Counted from the stretch's first letter, positions 8,114 through 17,157 are shown. The stretch is DNA of 64,000 bases from Pedosphaera sp. (GCA_025359965.1 JANYDC010000046.1:24959-88958); one strand, 5' to 3'. A program made the numbers and translations. Notes: generated by a model not told the origin, from the sequence alone.

Positions 8114-10150
8114 ATGTCCAGGATTCAACAATTCTCAGCAACTCTCGCAAAGTGGCGGGGGCGGCCCGAGCGGCCGGGATATCGGTCCGGATTGATTGGC
8201 GCAATACTTTCAGCATTCGTTGGCCTGGCTTTACTCCTTCCTAACAATGCACTTCTCAACGGCAGCCACGACATTCCCTTTTGGTTCAAGAAGGCGGTAG
8301 CGCCTGGAGACATTAAAATAATCGCCATGGATGAGGCATCCGGCGCCGGTCACACCCCATGGAACCGCACCCGGCACGCAGAATTGCTGGATTGGCTAAA
8401 GACAGAGGGCGTGCGAGCCGTGATATTCGATGTTTTTTTCCGCGATCCCAACCCAACTAATGACACCAAGCTAATTGACTCCATGCAGCGACACGGATTG
8501 ATCGTTGTTGGAAGCCACCTTCAGCAGATCCAAGATTCAGCAGTGGATTTGAACTACGAATTGCAAACCCCCTACCCTGCCATCCTGCAAGCAGCGAGCA
8601 CCAATGGAATCCTCGAGGTCAAAGGAAGCGCCACCGAAACAGTCCGTCGGTTCTGGCCCGGCCGGGCGGACCTCAACGCCAAGTATACCTCCCTAACGTG
8701 GGCGGCTGCGACTAGCCTGGATCCCGAATTATCAAGAATTGGGCCTCATCCCCCGCGCGGATGGCTCCTCAACTACTACGGTCCGCCAAGAACCTTTACC
8801 GTGGTTAGTTACCTCAACGCGACGAATAGGCCGCCAGGTTTCTTTCGTAATTCCATCGTGATTGTGGGAAACATGCTCGGCACAGGTTTGGAGGGGCAAT
8901 CCGACAAATTCCGCAGCCCTTATCCCCGTTCTTCCTATTATTCAGACGTTTTCGACGGCGCCGAGATCCATGCAACCATGCTCGGGAACCTGTTGCGGCG
9001 AGAATGGGTTCGGGAACCCAACCCAAACCTGACGTTTATAGGAATCCTCCTCCTAGGTTCAATTGTGGGTTGGGGATTGACTCGCTGCAAACCCGTCTCT
9101 GCAACAATCCTTGCCGCAGTCGCCGCCTTGCTTATCAGCCTTGTAGGAATTCTTGCAGCATTGGAGTTGCGCATTTGGCTCCCCTGGCTCATAGGCGCGG
9201 CCGTCCAGATTCCGGTCGCTCTCGCATGGGCCATATTGGCGGACTCCGTTCGCGCTTATGGAGATAATCAGGCTCTGCGTCGCTCCCTATCAGGTTACCT
9301 TTCCCCGAATGTTGTCGCCCACGTTCTTCGCGATCCAGCGTCTTTGCATCCCGGCGGACGGAAACAATCAATCAGCATCCTGGCCAGTGATCTGGCCTCA
9401 TTTTCAAGAATCTCCGAGCGCATGGACGCCACGAGTGTCATGGGCATGCTAAACCAGTACTACACCCAAGCCGTTTGCTACGTGCATCAATCCGAGGGCA
9501 CGGTGTTGAATCTCGTCGGCGACGGGATGTTTGCCATCTGGAATGCGCCGTTGGCACAACCCGATCATCCAGCGCGCGCCGTTCGCGCGGCATTGGAACT
9601 TCAGTACTGGGCCGCTCAATTCAGCGCCAATATCGGAAATGCGCCTTTGCGGGTGCGCATTGGCCTCAACACAGGCGAGGCCTGTGTGGGCAACGTGGGC
9701 GGTACCGATTACTTCAACTTCACTGCGATTGGCCGAGAGGTAAACCTCACATCGCGTCTCGAAGGTTTAAACAAGTTTACTGGCACAGGCATTCTGTGCA
9801 CCCGAGCTGTCGCCGAGTTGGTGGGTTCGGAGTTCACCCTTAGATCGATCGGTTGGTTCCGTCTTGCCGGCATCGACCAAACCGTGGAGGTGCATGAGAT
9901 ACTGGGAGATGCCAGACTCGAATCGGAGACGCGCCAATGGCGAACTTTGTTCGCCGAGGGTATTCATCATTTTCAACGGGCGAGTTCCGACCCGAATGAG
10001 TTCGTAAAAGCAGCGGCCGCATTCGAAAGAACCCTTGCGATACATCCGGGAGATGGCCCTTCCATCTTTTATCTGGCCAGTATCGAACGATTCCGACGGA
10101 CTGGTCTTCCCTCGGGGTGGTTAGGGGAAATCGACGTGACTGAAAAATAA
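8114..10150 (+). CDS. CHASE2-domain class III adenylate/guanylate cyclase
   Basis: 678 residues from the ATG at 8114, preceded by AAGGA. An N-terminal membrane helix (about 28-48) is followed by an extracytoplasmic CHASE2 sensor (about 60-290; IKIIAMDEAS, VRAVIFDVFF), two to three membrane helices (about 300-375), then a cytoplasmic class III cyclase domain (about 415-600). The two metal-binding Asp are present (SDLASFSRISE and VGDGMFAIWN), as are the transition-state Asn and Arg (VNLTSRLE). A short C-terminal tail has one TPR-like unit. It should make cAMP or cGMP in response to a periplasmic cue; the base specificity is not decided by eye. Proximity to the FecR-domain gene is notable because FecR and CHASE2 genes co-occur in other bacteria, as I recall. 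Confidence 0.85.
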   Translation: MSRIQQFSATLAKWRGRPERPGYRSGLIGAILSAFVGLALLLPNNALLNGSHDIPFWFKKAVAPGDIKIIAMDEASGAGHTPWNRTRHAELLDWLKTEGVRAVIFDVFFRDPNPTNDTKLIDSMQRHGLIVVGSHLQQIQDSAVDLNYELQTPYPAILQAASTNGILEVKGSATETVRRFWPGRADLNAKYTSLTWAAATSLDPELSRIGPHPPRGWLLNYYGPPRTFTVVSYLNATNRPPGFFRNSIVIVGNMLGTGLEGQSDKFRSPYPRSSYYSDVFDGAEIHATMLGNLLRREWVREPNPNLTFIGILLLGSIVGWGLTRCKPVSATILAAVAALLISLVGILAALELRIWLPWLIGAAVQIPVALAWAILADSVRAYGDNQALRRSLSGYLSPNVVAHVLRDPASLHPGGRKQSISILASDLASFSRISERMDATSVMGMLNQYYTQAVCYVHQSEGTVLNLVGDGMFAIWNAPLAQPDHPARAVRAALELQYWAAQFSANIGNAPLRVRIGLNTGEACVGNVGGTDYFNFTAIGREVNLTSRLEGLNKFTGTGILCTRAVAELVGSEFTLRSIGWFRLAGIDQTVEVHEILGDARLESETRQWRTLFAEGIHHFQRASSDPNEFVKAAAAFERTLAIHPGDGPSIFYLASIERFRRTGLPSGWLGEIDVTEK

Positions 10151-10160
10151 AACGACACAT

Positions 10161-10190
10161 CACGACAGTCCTTCGGACGGCTGGTGTTTT
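10161..10190 (+). terminator. Weak hairpin plus T-run after the cyclase gene
   Basis: GTCC-TTC-GGAC (10168-10178) forms the core of an imperfect stem that can be extended to CAC/GTG (10161-10163 with 10184-10186), followed by TTTT at 10187-10190. It lies 10 bp after the cyclase stop. The stem has bulges, so this is only a possible intrinsic terminator. Confidence 0.35.
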
Positions 10191-10767
10191 AACGTTCAGT
10201 TTGTGGCAGCTACTTTACCGAACGCGATCCTGAAGAAACAGAGTGAAAAATCTCCCATTTCTCTCCCTGGTTAAACGAGACAGCGCCATGCTTTGGGCCA
10301 TGCATTTAGATGTGCAGTTTGATGCAGGTGAGCTTTGCTTCAGTTGAGAAGCGTTCGAAGCCAAAACCACTTTTCTCGAAGCGAACAACAACACTTGGGC
10401 ACCTATCCCGTGGAGCTTGGGAAGCCTCACCCATCCAAGCGCCGAATCGTTTTCTTGGCATCCCGCGTGCTATGATTGGCCTGTTAAGTACGAGGAAATT
10501 CTGACCTGATCAGGCAGAAATCGACCAGCTTCGCGTGCAGGAATAATTGAGGCAGAGGGGAAGGACTGGTTCCTATTAAATGAAGCTTTCAGCCCCCCCT
10601 TATTTGCTGCCAACCGTGCCCAGAGGCTTGGGCACCGCCTGCAAGAACATGGTCAGGCACAGGCCATGCGCCTGCAGCTTCCAAAGTGACGCATTGCTCA
10701 GACCGGCACATTATTGACAGCTCATGCGGCACAGGCCTAGAGTTCGCATCAACGTTCCGTTGGCGAT
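10191..10767. other. Gap of about 580 bp with no intact gene; possible decayed coding sequence
   Basis: No reading frame here has a recognisable product. Two short stretches read like remnants of protein-coding sequence in different frames. One is PDQAEIDQLRVQE near 10502-10541, ended by a TAA. The other ends FAANRAQRLGHRL and further Gln-rich residues near 10605-10690, stopped by a TGA. They have no start codon or ribosome-binding site and are separated by frame changes. The right end should hold the promoter of the rightward biosynthetic operon, but I see no convincing -35/-10 pair. Confidence 0.35.
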
Positions 10768-12180
10768 ATGAATTTGACTGAATTGCTGGATCGAACCGCC
10801 AGCAGTTGGCCCAATAAAATGGCGCTAATTGATGCGGATGCAGGCGTTTCTTATGCTGATTTGGCTAACCAAAGCAGGATGCTCGCCGCTCAATTGAAGG
10901 CGGCTCATTTCTCCGAAGGCTGTAGAATCGGTCTTTGCCTCCCCAACAGCTGCAACTATATCGCGCTGACTTTCGCCCTGTGGAGAATTGGCGCGGTGGT
11001 GGTGCCGATCCCAACCGAAAGTACTGAATCTGAACGCGCGAATATCGCCACCATGATGCAGTTGGAGGCGATCCTGAGCCGGAAACCAAGGGCACAAAGC
11101 AAGGGGAGCGAGAGGCTGGCGCCGGATGTTTTTATTTCGCAGTTAAACCCAGAGCCTCCTCCTGACAACCACGGGTTGAACCTCGCATTCATCCGATTCA
11201 CCTCCGGCACCACTGCCCAGAGCAAGGGTGTTGCTCTTTGCCACGAAACCATTCACGAGAGAGTCATTGCAGCAAATCAAGCCCTGCAAATCAGCCCGGC
11301 TGACACGGTCATGTGGTGCTTGCCCATGTCCCATCATTTTTTGGTGACTATTGTGCTTTATATCAGCCAAGGAGCAACCATAGTGCTGGCGCGCCACATT
11401 CTTTCGCGCCAGTTTTTGGACTCGGTCAACCGCTGGCAGGGAACTGTGTTGTATGCCGCGCCTTTCCATTATTCCTTGCTGGCGCGAGATGGTTCCGAAC
11501 TGAATCTCGGCTCGGTTCGATTGGCCGTATCCACAACTTGCGGGCTCACCGAAGCGGTGGCGGACTGTTTTCGTGAACGCTTCGGTTTGCCACTGTCCCA
11601 GGCGCTGGGAGTCATTGAACTCGGGTTGGTTTGCGTGAATGTGGATGAGCCTGTGTCCCGCTGGAATTCAGTTGGACGACCGATGTCTAAATTCGCCGTC
11701 AACGTAAAAAACCCCGACAGCAATGGATACGGAGAGATCGAGGTGTCAGGCCCAGGTTTTTTTGACGCTTACACCCATCCCTGGACTCCACGCGAGCGGT
11801 TGATGCCCGACGGATGGTTCAGCACTGGAGATTTTGGACGAGTTGATGCGGAGGGATACCTGTATTTGGCAGGACGCAAATCCGCGGTGATCAACCTGGC
11901 AGGCCGAAAGGTGTTTCCTGAGGAAATCGAGTTTGTATTGAACCGCCATCCCTCCGTGAAAGAATCGCGGGCCTACGGAATACTGCACCCACACCTCGGC
12001 GAAGTGGTCGAGGCGGAAGTAGTGCTGAAAGATTCTGGCACGCCGGATGCGTTGCGTGATTTTTGCAGGCTGCATCTCAGCGCCGACAAAGTCCCAAGCT
12101 TCTTCCATCCTGTTGCATTTATCAATAAAACCGCGACAACTCACAAAATCATGCGTCACCTCTCCCCGCCTGTTGCATGA
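10768..12180 (+). CDS. AMP-dependent acyl/aryl-ACP (or CoA) ligase
   Basis: 470 residues. The nucleotide-binding loop of adenylate-forming enzymes is at about 145-154 (TSGTTAQSKG). GWFSTGDFGRVD and YLYLAGRKS mark the ATP-binding and hinge regions, and the C-terminal catalytic lysine is probably K460 in TTHKIMR. It should activate a carboxylic acid as its acyl-AMP and transfer it to a thiol. The next gene is an ACP whose start overlaps this stop (ATGA at 12177-12180), so loading an aryl or fatty starter onto that ACP is likely. It opens the rightward operon. It is short for the family, mostly from trimmed N-terminal loops. The actual substrate is unknown. Confidence 0.8.
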   Translation: MNLTELLDRTASSWPNKMALIDADAGVSYADLANQSRMLAAQLKAAHFSEGCRIGLCLPNSCNYIALTFALWRIGAVVVPIPTESTESERANIATMMQLEAILSRKPRAQSKGSERLAPDVFISQLNPEPPPDNHGLNLAFIRFTSGTTAQSKGVALCHETIHERVIAANQALQISPADTVMWCLPMSHHFLVTIVLYISQGATIVLARHILSRQFLDSVNRWQGTVLYAAPFHYSLLARDGSELNLGSVRLAVSTTCGLTEAVADCFRERFGLPLSQALGVIELGLVCVNVDEPVSRWNSVGRPMSKFAVNVKNPDSNGYGEIEVSGPGFFDAYTHPWTPRERLMPDGWFSTGDFGRVDAEGYLYLAGRKSAVINLAGRKVFPEEIEFVLNRHPSVKESRAYGILHPHLGEVVEAEVVLKDSGTPDALRDFCRLHLSADKVPSFFHPVAFINKTATTHKIMRHLSPPVA

Positions 12181-12443
12181 ACGAGCCGACCACGATAGAA
12201 GCATGCCTTCTGGAATTCCTCAGCAAAGGCGTGTTCAGCGAGGAAATCCGGGTCACCGTCGACACTGATCTGGTGGAAAACGGTTTTGATTCACTATCAC
12301 TGGTGTCACTGCTAGTGTTCATCGAAAGAACCTACGGACTGTGGATACCACAAAATGAGATCAACGAAACGAACCTCAAAAACATCGGTGCCATGGCCGC
12401 CATGGTCCTGCGCCGGTTGAATGAAGGCGCGTCTTCCTCATAA
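12177..12443 (+). CDS. Acyl carrier protein
   Basis: 88 residues with a single carrier domain. The phosphopantetheine attachment site is Ser39 in ENGFDSLSLVSL, followed by the usual acidic helix (ERTYGLWIPQNEINETNL). It starts inside the last codons of the ligase gene (4 bp overlap), so the two are probably translated together. It should carry the activated starter or growing acyl chain for the cluster. A second ACP lies in the opposing operon at 27807-28064; the two differ clearly around the attachment site (GFDSLSL against LDLDSIDAL), suggesting different partners. Confidence 0.88.
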   Translation: MNEPTTIEACLLEFLSKGVFSEEIRVTVDTDLVENGFDSLSLVSLLVFIERTYGLWIPQNEINETNLKNIGAMAAMVLRRLNEGASSS

Positions 12444-13677
12444 CGGTTGCGACACCCTGATGCTGGGGTTCGATTATGAACTGCGCCGCCGCGGTTTTGC
12501 AGGCAATTCATGCCAAATAGTGCTTGGGCTCAAAACCGCCGTAGCCGCTTCCCTATTGGAACAGCGAATCGCCGACTTGGTGCGCCTGCATCCGATCCTA
12601 GCCTCCAAACCGTTGCGTGGATTTAGACCACGTTGGGAACCAACCGGCAAAAAGGTCCAGGTTCGTATACACGCCAACGCCCCAAATCTGATGCAAAGTC
12701 TCTTCAATGAGCGACTGGATATTCATCAAGGCGAACTCATTCGATTTGACCTCGTCGGGCAAAGTTTAGTTTTCACATGGGCGCACGCGTTGATGGATGC
12801 CAAGAGTGCTGAATATTTCCTGGCAATGGTTGGGGATGTAAATGTCCCCGTACCCGAAACTGGCAAGGATTGGTATGCCGAACGCGGCACCAGGGCAGGA
12901 AGCCTGCGCGCCAGAGGCAAACAGGCCTGGCTCGAGCTACACCGGCTGGAAAAGTTCAAAACCGCCCTGCCCGTTTCGCTCGGCACTTTGCGGCCCCCTA
13001 AATCCCCTACCCTCATTTACAAAGTCGTGGCTTTATCCCGTGAGGACACCGTATGCGCTCGTGCCAATGCCAGCAGGCTGTGCGGATTCCTTGGGGATAC
13101 GAGCTTTCATCTGGCCGTGACGCTGGTGGAGTTGCATGAGTTGCAAAGTAGAACCGAACGTCCGAGTGCGAGCTATGTCGTCCCCATCCCGGTAAGCCTG
13201 CGACCCAAGGGTTCGCGAGCGCCTCTTTTTTCCAACCAAGTCACGATGATGCTCCATCAGTTTCTGCCAGCGGAAGTCTCAACAGTTGAGCGAGCCGTGG
13301 CGGCGGTGAAAACCCAGCAGAATGACTTTTTTCGGGACAATCAGATTGATGCGGGCATCACTCTCGCACACTTTTTCCGGCGACTTCCAATGTGGTTCTA
13401 TATGCGCATGATCAAACACGAATTGCGCGGGGAAATCTGCTCCCTCTTTTTTGGGGATACGGCCGCAGTTGACTCGGCCCTTAGGCACTTTATGGGTGCG
13501 GCGATTGAAACTTTTGCTCACGTGCCAGCAGTAACACTGCCGCCGGGCATAGGTGTTGTGTTCCACCGAGTCCGCGAGCAATTGCAGTTTACCCTGGTTT
13601 ACGCTGAAGGCGTGTTGACCTCCGCTGAGGCGGATACTTTTTCGAATCGCTTGCGAGATCGGCTACTCAACCCATGA
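12421..13677 (+). CDS. Condensation-domain/wax-ester-synthase-like acyltransferase
   Basis: Up to 418 residues from the ATG at 12421, which overlaps the ACP gene by 23 bp; an ATG at 12460 would remove the overlap, and I cannot decide. The protein resembles the CoA/carrier-dependent acyltransferase fold of NRPS condensation domains and wax ester synthases. The active-site pattern is partly degenerate: WAHALMDAKS keeps HxxxD (His122, Asp126) but has Ala where the first His and the Gly of HHxxxDG usually stand. A second conserved region (ASYVVPIPVSLRPKG) and SNQVTMMLHQF follow. Placed directly after a ligase and an ACP, it probably moves an ACP-bound acyl group to a hydroxyl or amine acceptor. 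Acceptor unknown. Confidence 0.6.
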   Translation: MKARLPHNGCDTLMLGFDYELRRRGFAGNSCQIVLGLKTAVAASLLEQRIADLVRLHPILASKPLRGFRPRWEPTGKKVQVRIHANAPNLMQSLFNERLDIHQGELIRFDLVGQSLVFTWAHALMDAKSAEYFLAMVGDVNVPVPETGKDWYAERGTRAGSLRARGKQAWLELHRLEKFKTALPVSLGTLRPPKSPTLIYKVVALSREDTVCARANASRLCGFLGDTSFHLAVTLVELHELQSRTERPSASYVVPIPVSLRPKGSRAPLFSNQVTMMLHQFLPAEVSTVERAVAAVKTQQNDFFRDNQIDAGITLAHFFRRLPMWFYMRMIKHELRGEICSLFFGDTAAVDSALRHFMGAAIETFAHVPAVTLPPGIGVVFHRVREQLQFTLVYAEGVLTSAEADTFSNRLRDRLLNP

Positions 13678-14810
13678 ATCGGACATTCGACATTGCAGTC
13701 GTTGGTGCCGGTGCGGCGGGAATCGCGGCGGCCGTGACTGCGGCGCGCAGCGGTTGCGCCACCATCCTGCTCGATGAGCGTTCTGCGGCAGGTGGCACAG
13801 GCGGATTCAGCGGCCTTACCACACTCTGTGGACTGTACGACGAGGAAGGAAATTTTCTAAATGAAGGCTTCTCCCGCGAGTTCGCTGGGGCACTGGCAGA
13901 CCACTCAAATGAAACCAGAAGCACGGCGACCAACTTCCAAGCACATTCCTTGAACGTTGTAAAAATGGGCCGAGTCTTGGTGCTTAGATACCAACAAGAG
14001 GCATTTCGTGCCGCCGCCGCAGACTTGCTGGGCTCGACTCCTCATCTAAAAACCAGTTGGTCCACGCCATTGGCCGGAGTGGATGTGGAAGCCAGCCGGA
14101 TTGTGCGCCTCAACGGCTTTGATGTGGGTGCAGTTATTGATTGCAGCGGCAGTGCTCAAGTCGCCGGAGCGATCGGTGAGGAGTGCCTGAAGACGGACGA
14201 AACCACGCAGTCACCAGCGATCCTTTTTTTATTGCTCAACGTACAGCACAGCTTTACTACGCCCGCTGCCACAGCTCAAGTATTGCTACCCCTCGCACGG
14301 GCCGGATTCCCCCCTCTGAGCTTCCAAAGCGATCTGCTGCAGGACAGAGTCACAGTCAAATTCACAGGACGGCCAGACCAGGTCAAAGATGTGATCGCCT
14401 TTCTACAGAAAAATATCAGCGGCTTTGAGAACTGCCACAGTCCGCAATCTGAATTCAAACCAACGCAACGTTCAGGGCGAATGATTATCGGCCGTTACCT
14501 GCTAACCGGGCAGGATGTGCTGTCAGCAGGCAAATTTCCTGATGCAGTTGCCCGATGCGCCTGGCCCATTGAACAATGGGGAGCCGATGGCACGGCTAGT
14601 TTTAGATACCTGGCGGCCGGAACGCACTACGAAATCCCAGCACGATCATTGCAGTCCAGGCAGGTTCCCAATCTTTTCATGGCTGGAAAAACCATCAGCG
14701 CCGACACTGACGCCATCGGCAGTGCGAGAGTGATGGGTTGCTGCCTCGCAACCGGGGAGGCTGCAGCTGTTTTGGCAGCAAATTTTCTCGACAAAAAATT
14801 CCACGGATGA
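13674..14810 (+). CDS. FAD-dependent oxidoreductase
   Basis: 378 residues; its ATG overlaps the previous stop (ATGA). The N-terminus has the dinucleotide fold VVGAGAAGIAAAVTAARSG, then GGTGGFSGLTT, and the C-terminus has the second FAD contact MAGKTISADTDAIGSARVMG followed by TGEAAA, all typical of the FAD_oxidored group. Some members oxidise or hydroxylate carrier-bound or aromatic substrates. In this operon it may modify the aryl head group or desaturate a chain; this is inference from position. No halogenase motif (GWxWxIP) is visible. No signal peptide, so it is cytoplasmic. Confidence 0.75.
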   Translation: MNRTFDIAVVGAGAAGIAAAVTAARSGCATILLDERSAAGGTGGFSGLTTLCGLYDEEGNFLNEGFSREFAGALADHSNETRSTATNFQAHSLNVVKMGRVLVLRYQQEAFRAAAADLLGSTPHLKTSWSTPLAGVDVEASRIVRLNGFDVGAVIDCSGSAQVAGAIGEECLKTDETTQSPAILFLLLNVQHSFTTPAATAQVLLPLARAGFPPLSFQSDLLQDRVTVKFTGRPDQVKDVIAFLQKNISGFENCHSPQSEFKPTQRSGRMIIGRYLLTGQDVLSAGKFPDAVARCAWPIEQWGADGTASFRYLAAGTHYEIPARSLQSRQVPNLFMAGKTISADTDAIGSARVMGCCLATGEAAAVLAANFLDKKFHG

Positions 14811-16024
14811 CACTCGATTTCGAAAAACATTGGGAGAAAACCTTTCGCTATGCGAAAGCCAACTCCCCCTATTATCGTGAACTATTCCGGTCATCAAGTG
14901 ACATGCCTAGGTTGGAAGATGTGCCGATGGTCGACAAAAAGATTTTGTCAGAGCGCAACTTGGAGTTCCTGTCTGCGCCCAGGGAACGTATTGCTGAAAT
15001 TGTCACGACGAGCGGCACAACCGGCAAGCCTTTGCTTTGGATGCTCACCGATGGCGACTTGAAACGGCTTGCCCTAAACGAAAAACTTTCCTTCGAATGC
15101 GTAGGCTTGGCAGCGCACGACACCGTTCTGCTGGCCGTGGCAATGGACCGTTGCTTCCTTGCCGGACTGGCCTACTGGCAGGGACTGCGCGAACTAGGTT
15201 GTGCGTCTGTCCGAGTCGGCCCGCCATCCGCCACGCTCATTTTGGAAATGATCGACCGCATCCAACCCACAGCAATTATAGCTGTGCCCTCGTTTTTACG
15301 GGTCATCGCCGAAAAAGCGGCCGAGGCTAAATACGATTTGAAGAACAGCCCGATCAGGAAAACCGTTTGCATCGGTGAGCCCGTGAGGGACGCATCATTC
15401 AATCTCAACACTTCGGGGCGCGCCATTGAAGCGGCTTGGGGAGCACGGGCTTATTCCACCTATGGAGTTACAGAACTGGCAAACTCGTTATGCGAATGTG
15501 ACGCGGGTCAGGGTGGACATCTGCATGATGCAATGTTGCACATCGAAATTGTTGATGACGATGGCAAGCACCTTCCCGACGGCGTGGTTGGCGAGGTTGT
15601 GGCGACGACTTTTGGCGTTGAGGCCATGCCCGTGATCCGTTACCGCACTGGCGATTGCGCGGCTCTCTTTCGCAGTCCGTGCGCCTGCGGCCGCACGACG
15701 CCCCGACTGGGCCCAATCGTCGGACGAAAGAATCAAAAACTAAAATTCAAGGGTGCCTCGTTGTTCCCGTCTTCTTTGCAAACGGTGTTGGATGAATTCA
15801 ATGGCGTGGAAAGTTATGTCATTGTGGTACGCATGGAGGCTGAACTTTCCGATTCAATCGAAGTGTTGGTTCAAGGCCAGGTTGCGGTGGAGATGCTGCG
15901 TGAGGCGATTCAGGCGAGGACGAAAATTGCTCCTAAGGTTCGCCATGCGTCGCGCGAGGAAATCGAAGCACTGCAAATGCCACCGCAGGCGCGTAAACGG
16001 AATACATTTGTTGATCTCCGATGA
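14807..16024 (+). CDS. PaaK-like adenylate-forming aryl-CoA/ACP ligase
   Basis: 405 residues from the ATG at 14807, overlapping the oxidoreductase stop (ATGA); a longer frame from 14738 lies inside that gene. The family motifs are clear: TTSGTTGKPLLW near 85-96, STYGVTELAN, RYRTGDCA, and CACGRTTPRLGPIVGR. The arrangement matches phenylacetate-CoA ligase and related enzymes that activate small aromatic acids. The operon therefore has two unrelated adenylating enzymes, this one probably for an aromatic acid. The Cys-rich segment (CACGR, with an earlier CECDAG) could bind a metal as in other PaaK homologues. Substrate not determined. Confidence 0.78.
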   Translation: MTLDFEKHWEKTFRYAKANSPYYRELFRSSSDMPRLEDVPMVDKKILSERNLEFLSAPRERIAEIVTTSGTTGKPLLWMLTDGDLKRLALNEKLSFECVGLAAHDTVLLAVAMDRCFLAGLAYWQGLRELGCASVRVGPPSATLILEMIDRIQPTAIIAVPSFLRVIAEKAAEAKYDLKNSPIRKTVCIGEPVRDASFNLNTSGRAIEAAWGARAYSTYGVTELANSLCECDAGQGGHLHDAMLHIEIVDDDGKHLPDGVVGEVVATTFGVEAMPVIRYRTGDCAALFRSPCACGRTTPRLGPIVGRKNQKLKFKGASLFPSSLQTVLDEFNGVESYVIVVRMEAELSDSIEVLVQGQVAVEMLREAIQARTKIAPKVRHASREEIEALQMPPQARKRNTFVDLR

Positions 16025-17157
16025 AAACTTGCGTCATTATTCCCTGCTTTAATCACGGCGGAACAGTGGCGAAGGTCGCTCGCGAAGCATTGGCATATTG
16101 TCCGGTCATCATCGTGGACGACGGGTCAACGGTGCCCCTGCCCGGGATGCCTGGATGCACTTTCGTTCGGTTGGAGCATAACTCAGGGAAAGGTGCCGCG
16201 CTGAGTGCTGGCTTTCGACGCGCGGGGGAACTTGGTTTCACTCATGCCATCACGATGGACTCGGATGGGCAGCACTTCGCCGAGGACCTGCCTAAGTTTC
16301 TGGCAAAGATGGCAACTCAGCCGGATGCGCTCGTGGTGGGCGTGCGGGATTTTTACTCCGCCGGATGCCCCACTCATCGACGCCGTTCCAACGCTGTATC
16401 ATCATTCTGGTTCCGCGTGGAAACCGGCGTGCAACTCGGCGACACTCAATGCGGATTTCGCTGTTACCCGATTGCGCTAACGCAACGCATCAAAGCGACA
16501 TCAGGCCGCTATGCTTTTGAGATGGAAATCATGGTGCGCTCGTCATGGACAGGCACTCCAATTGTTTCCGTACCGGTGAAATGCACTTACGAACCTGAGC
16601 AAATCAGGCAATCGCATTTTCGCCCTGTTCGCGATCTGGCTCATATCACGCTCATGAACATTCGCCTGGTGCTGCAATCGTGGGTTGTGCCGCTGGCGCT
16701 GCGTGTGGCTTGGTCCGAAGGTCGCAACCCCTCGTTGGGCGCTGCCGCCAGCGAGTTCTTTTCCGAGCATGCGCATGATCCATGGTCGATGTCGCTGGCG
16801 GTGGGGCTCGGATTGTTTTTTGGAATCGTGCCTATTTACGGGCTTCAATTAGTGATCGCGCTGGTTGTGGCGCATCGTCTGGGCTTGAACAAAGCCATCA
16901 CGGCGGTGGCTAGCAACATTTCCATTCCGCCAATGATTCCTATCATCATTTTCGGGTCATTGATGTTGGGGCACTGGCTTTTTACAGGAGAGGTAATCGC
17001 ATTATCACTCAAGGAAATAACTCGGGCACACGCTGCCAAGTATTTCTGGGAATGGTTGGCGGGCAGCATGGCCCTTGCTGTGATTGTGAGCATAACCGGA
17101 ATCATCGTCTTCTACGCCGTTGCGAAATTGACGCATCGAAGGTGGACCAAAGCATGA
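16021..17157 (+). CDS. Family 2 glycosyltransferase fused to a DUF2062 membrane domain
   Basis: 378 residues, start overlapping the previous stop (ATGA). Residues 1-225 form a GT-A fold of family 2: VIIPCFNHGGT at the start, IVDDGST, and the metal-binding MDSDGQHFAEDL. Residues about 250-375 form a DUF2062 membrane domain (SLAVGLGLFFGIVPIYG, NISIPPMIPIIIFGS) with three or four helices. The enzyme would transfer a sugar, or act like a dolichol-phosphate-mannose synthase, at the inner face of the inner membrane. GT2-DUF2062 proteins occur in aryl polyene clusters, as I recall. Sugar donor and acceptor are unknown; a head-group modification is likely. Confidence 0.75.
   Translation: MKTCVIIPCFNHGGTVAKVAREALAYCPVIIVDDGSTVPLPGMPGCTFVRLEHNSGKGAALSAGFRRAGELGFTHAITMDSDGQHFAEDLPKFLAKMATQPDALVVGVRDFYSAGCPTHRRRSNAVSSFWFRVETGVQLGDTQCGFRCYPIALTQRIKATSGRYAFEMEIMVRSSWTGTPIVSVPVKCTYEPEQIRQSHFRPVRDLAHITLMNIRLVLQSWVVPLALRVAWSEGRNPSLGAAASEFFSEHAHDPWSMSLAVGLGLFFGIVPIYGLQLVIALVVAHRLGLNKAITAVASNISIPPMIPIIIFGSLMLGHWLFTGEVIALSLKEITRAHAAKYFWEWLAGSMALAVIVSITGIIVFYAVAKLTHRRWTKA

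Noticed and set aside
10310..10504. 64-codon open frame in the gap before the polyene cluster
   Set aside because: No ribosome-binding site, no recognisable domain and atypical composition; treated as non-coding or decayed sequence.
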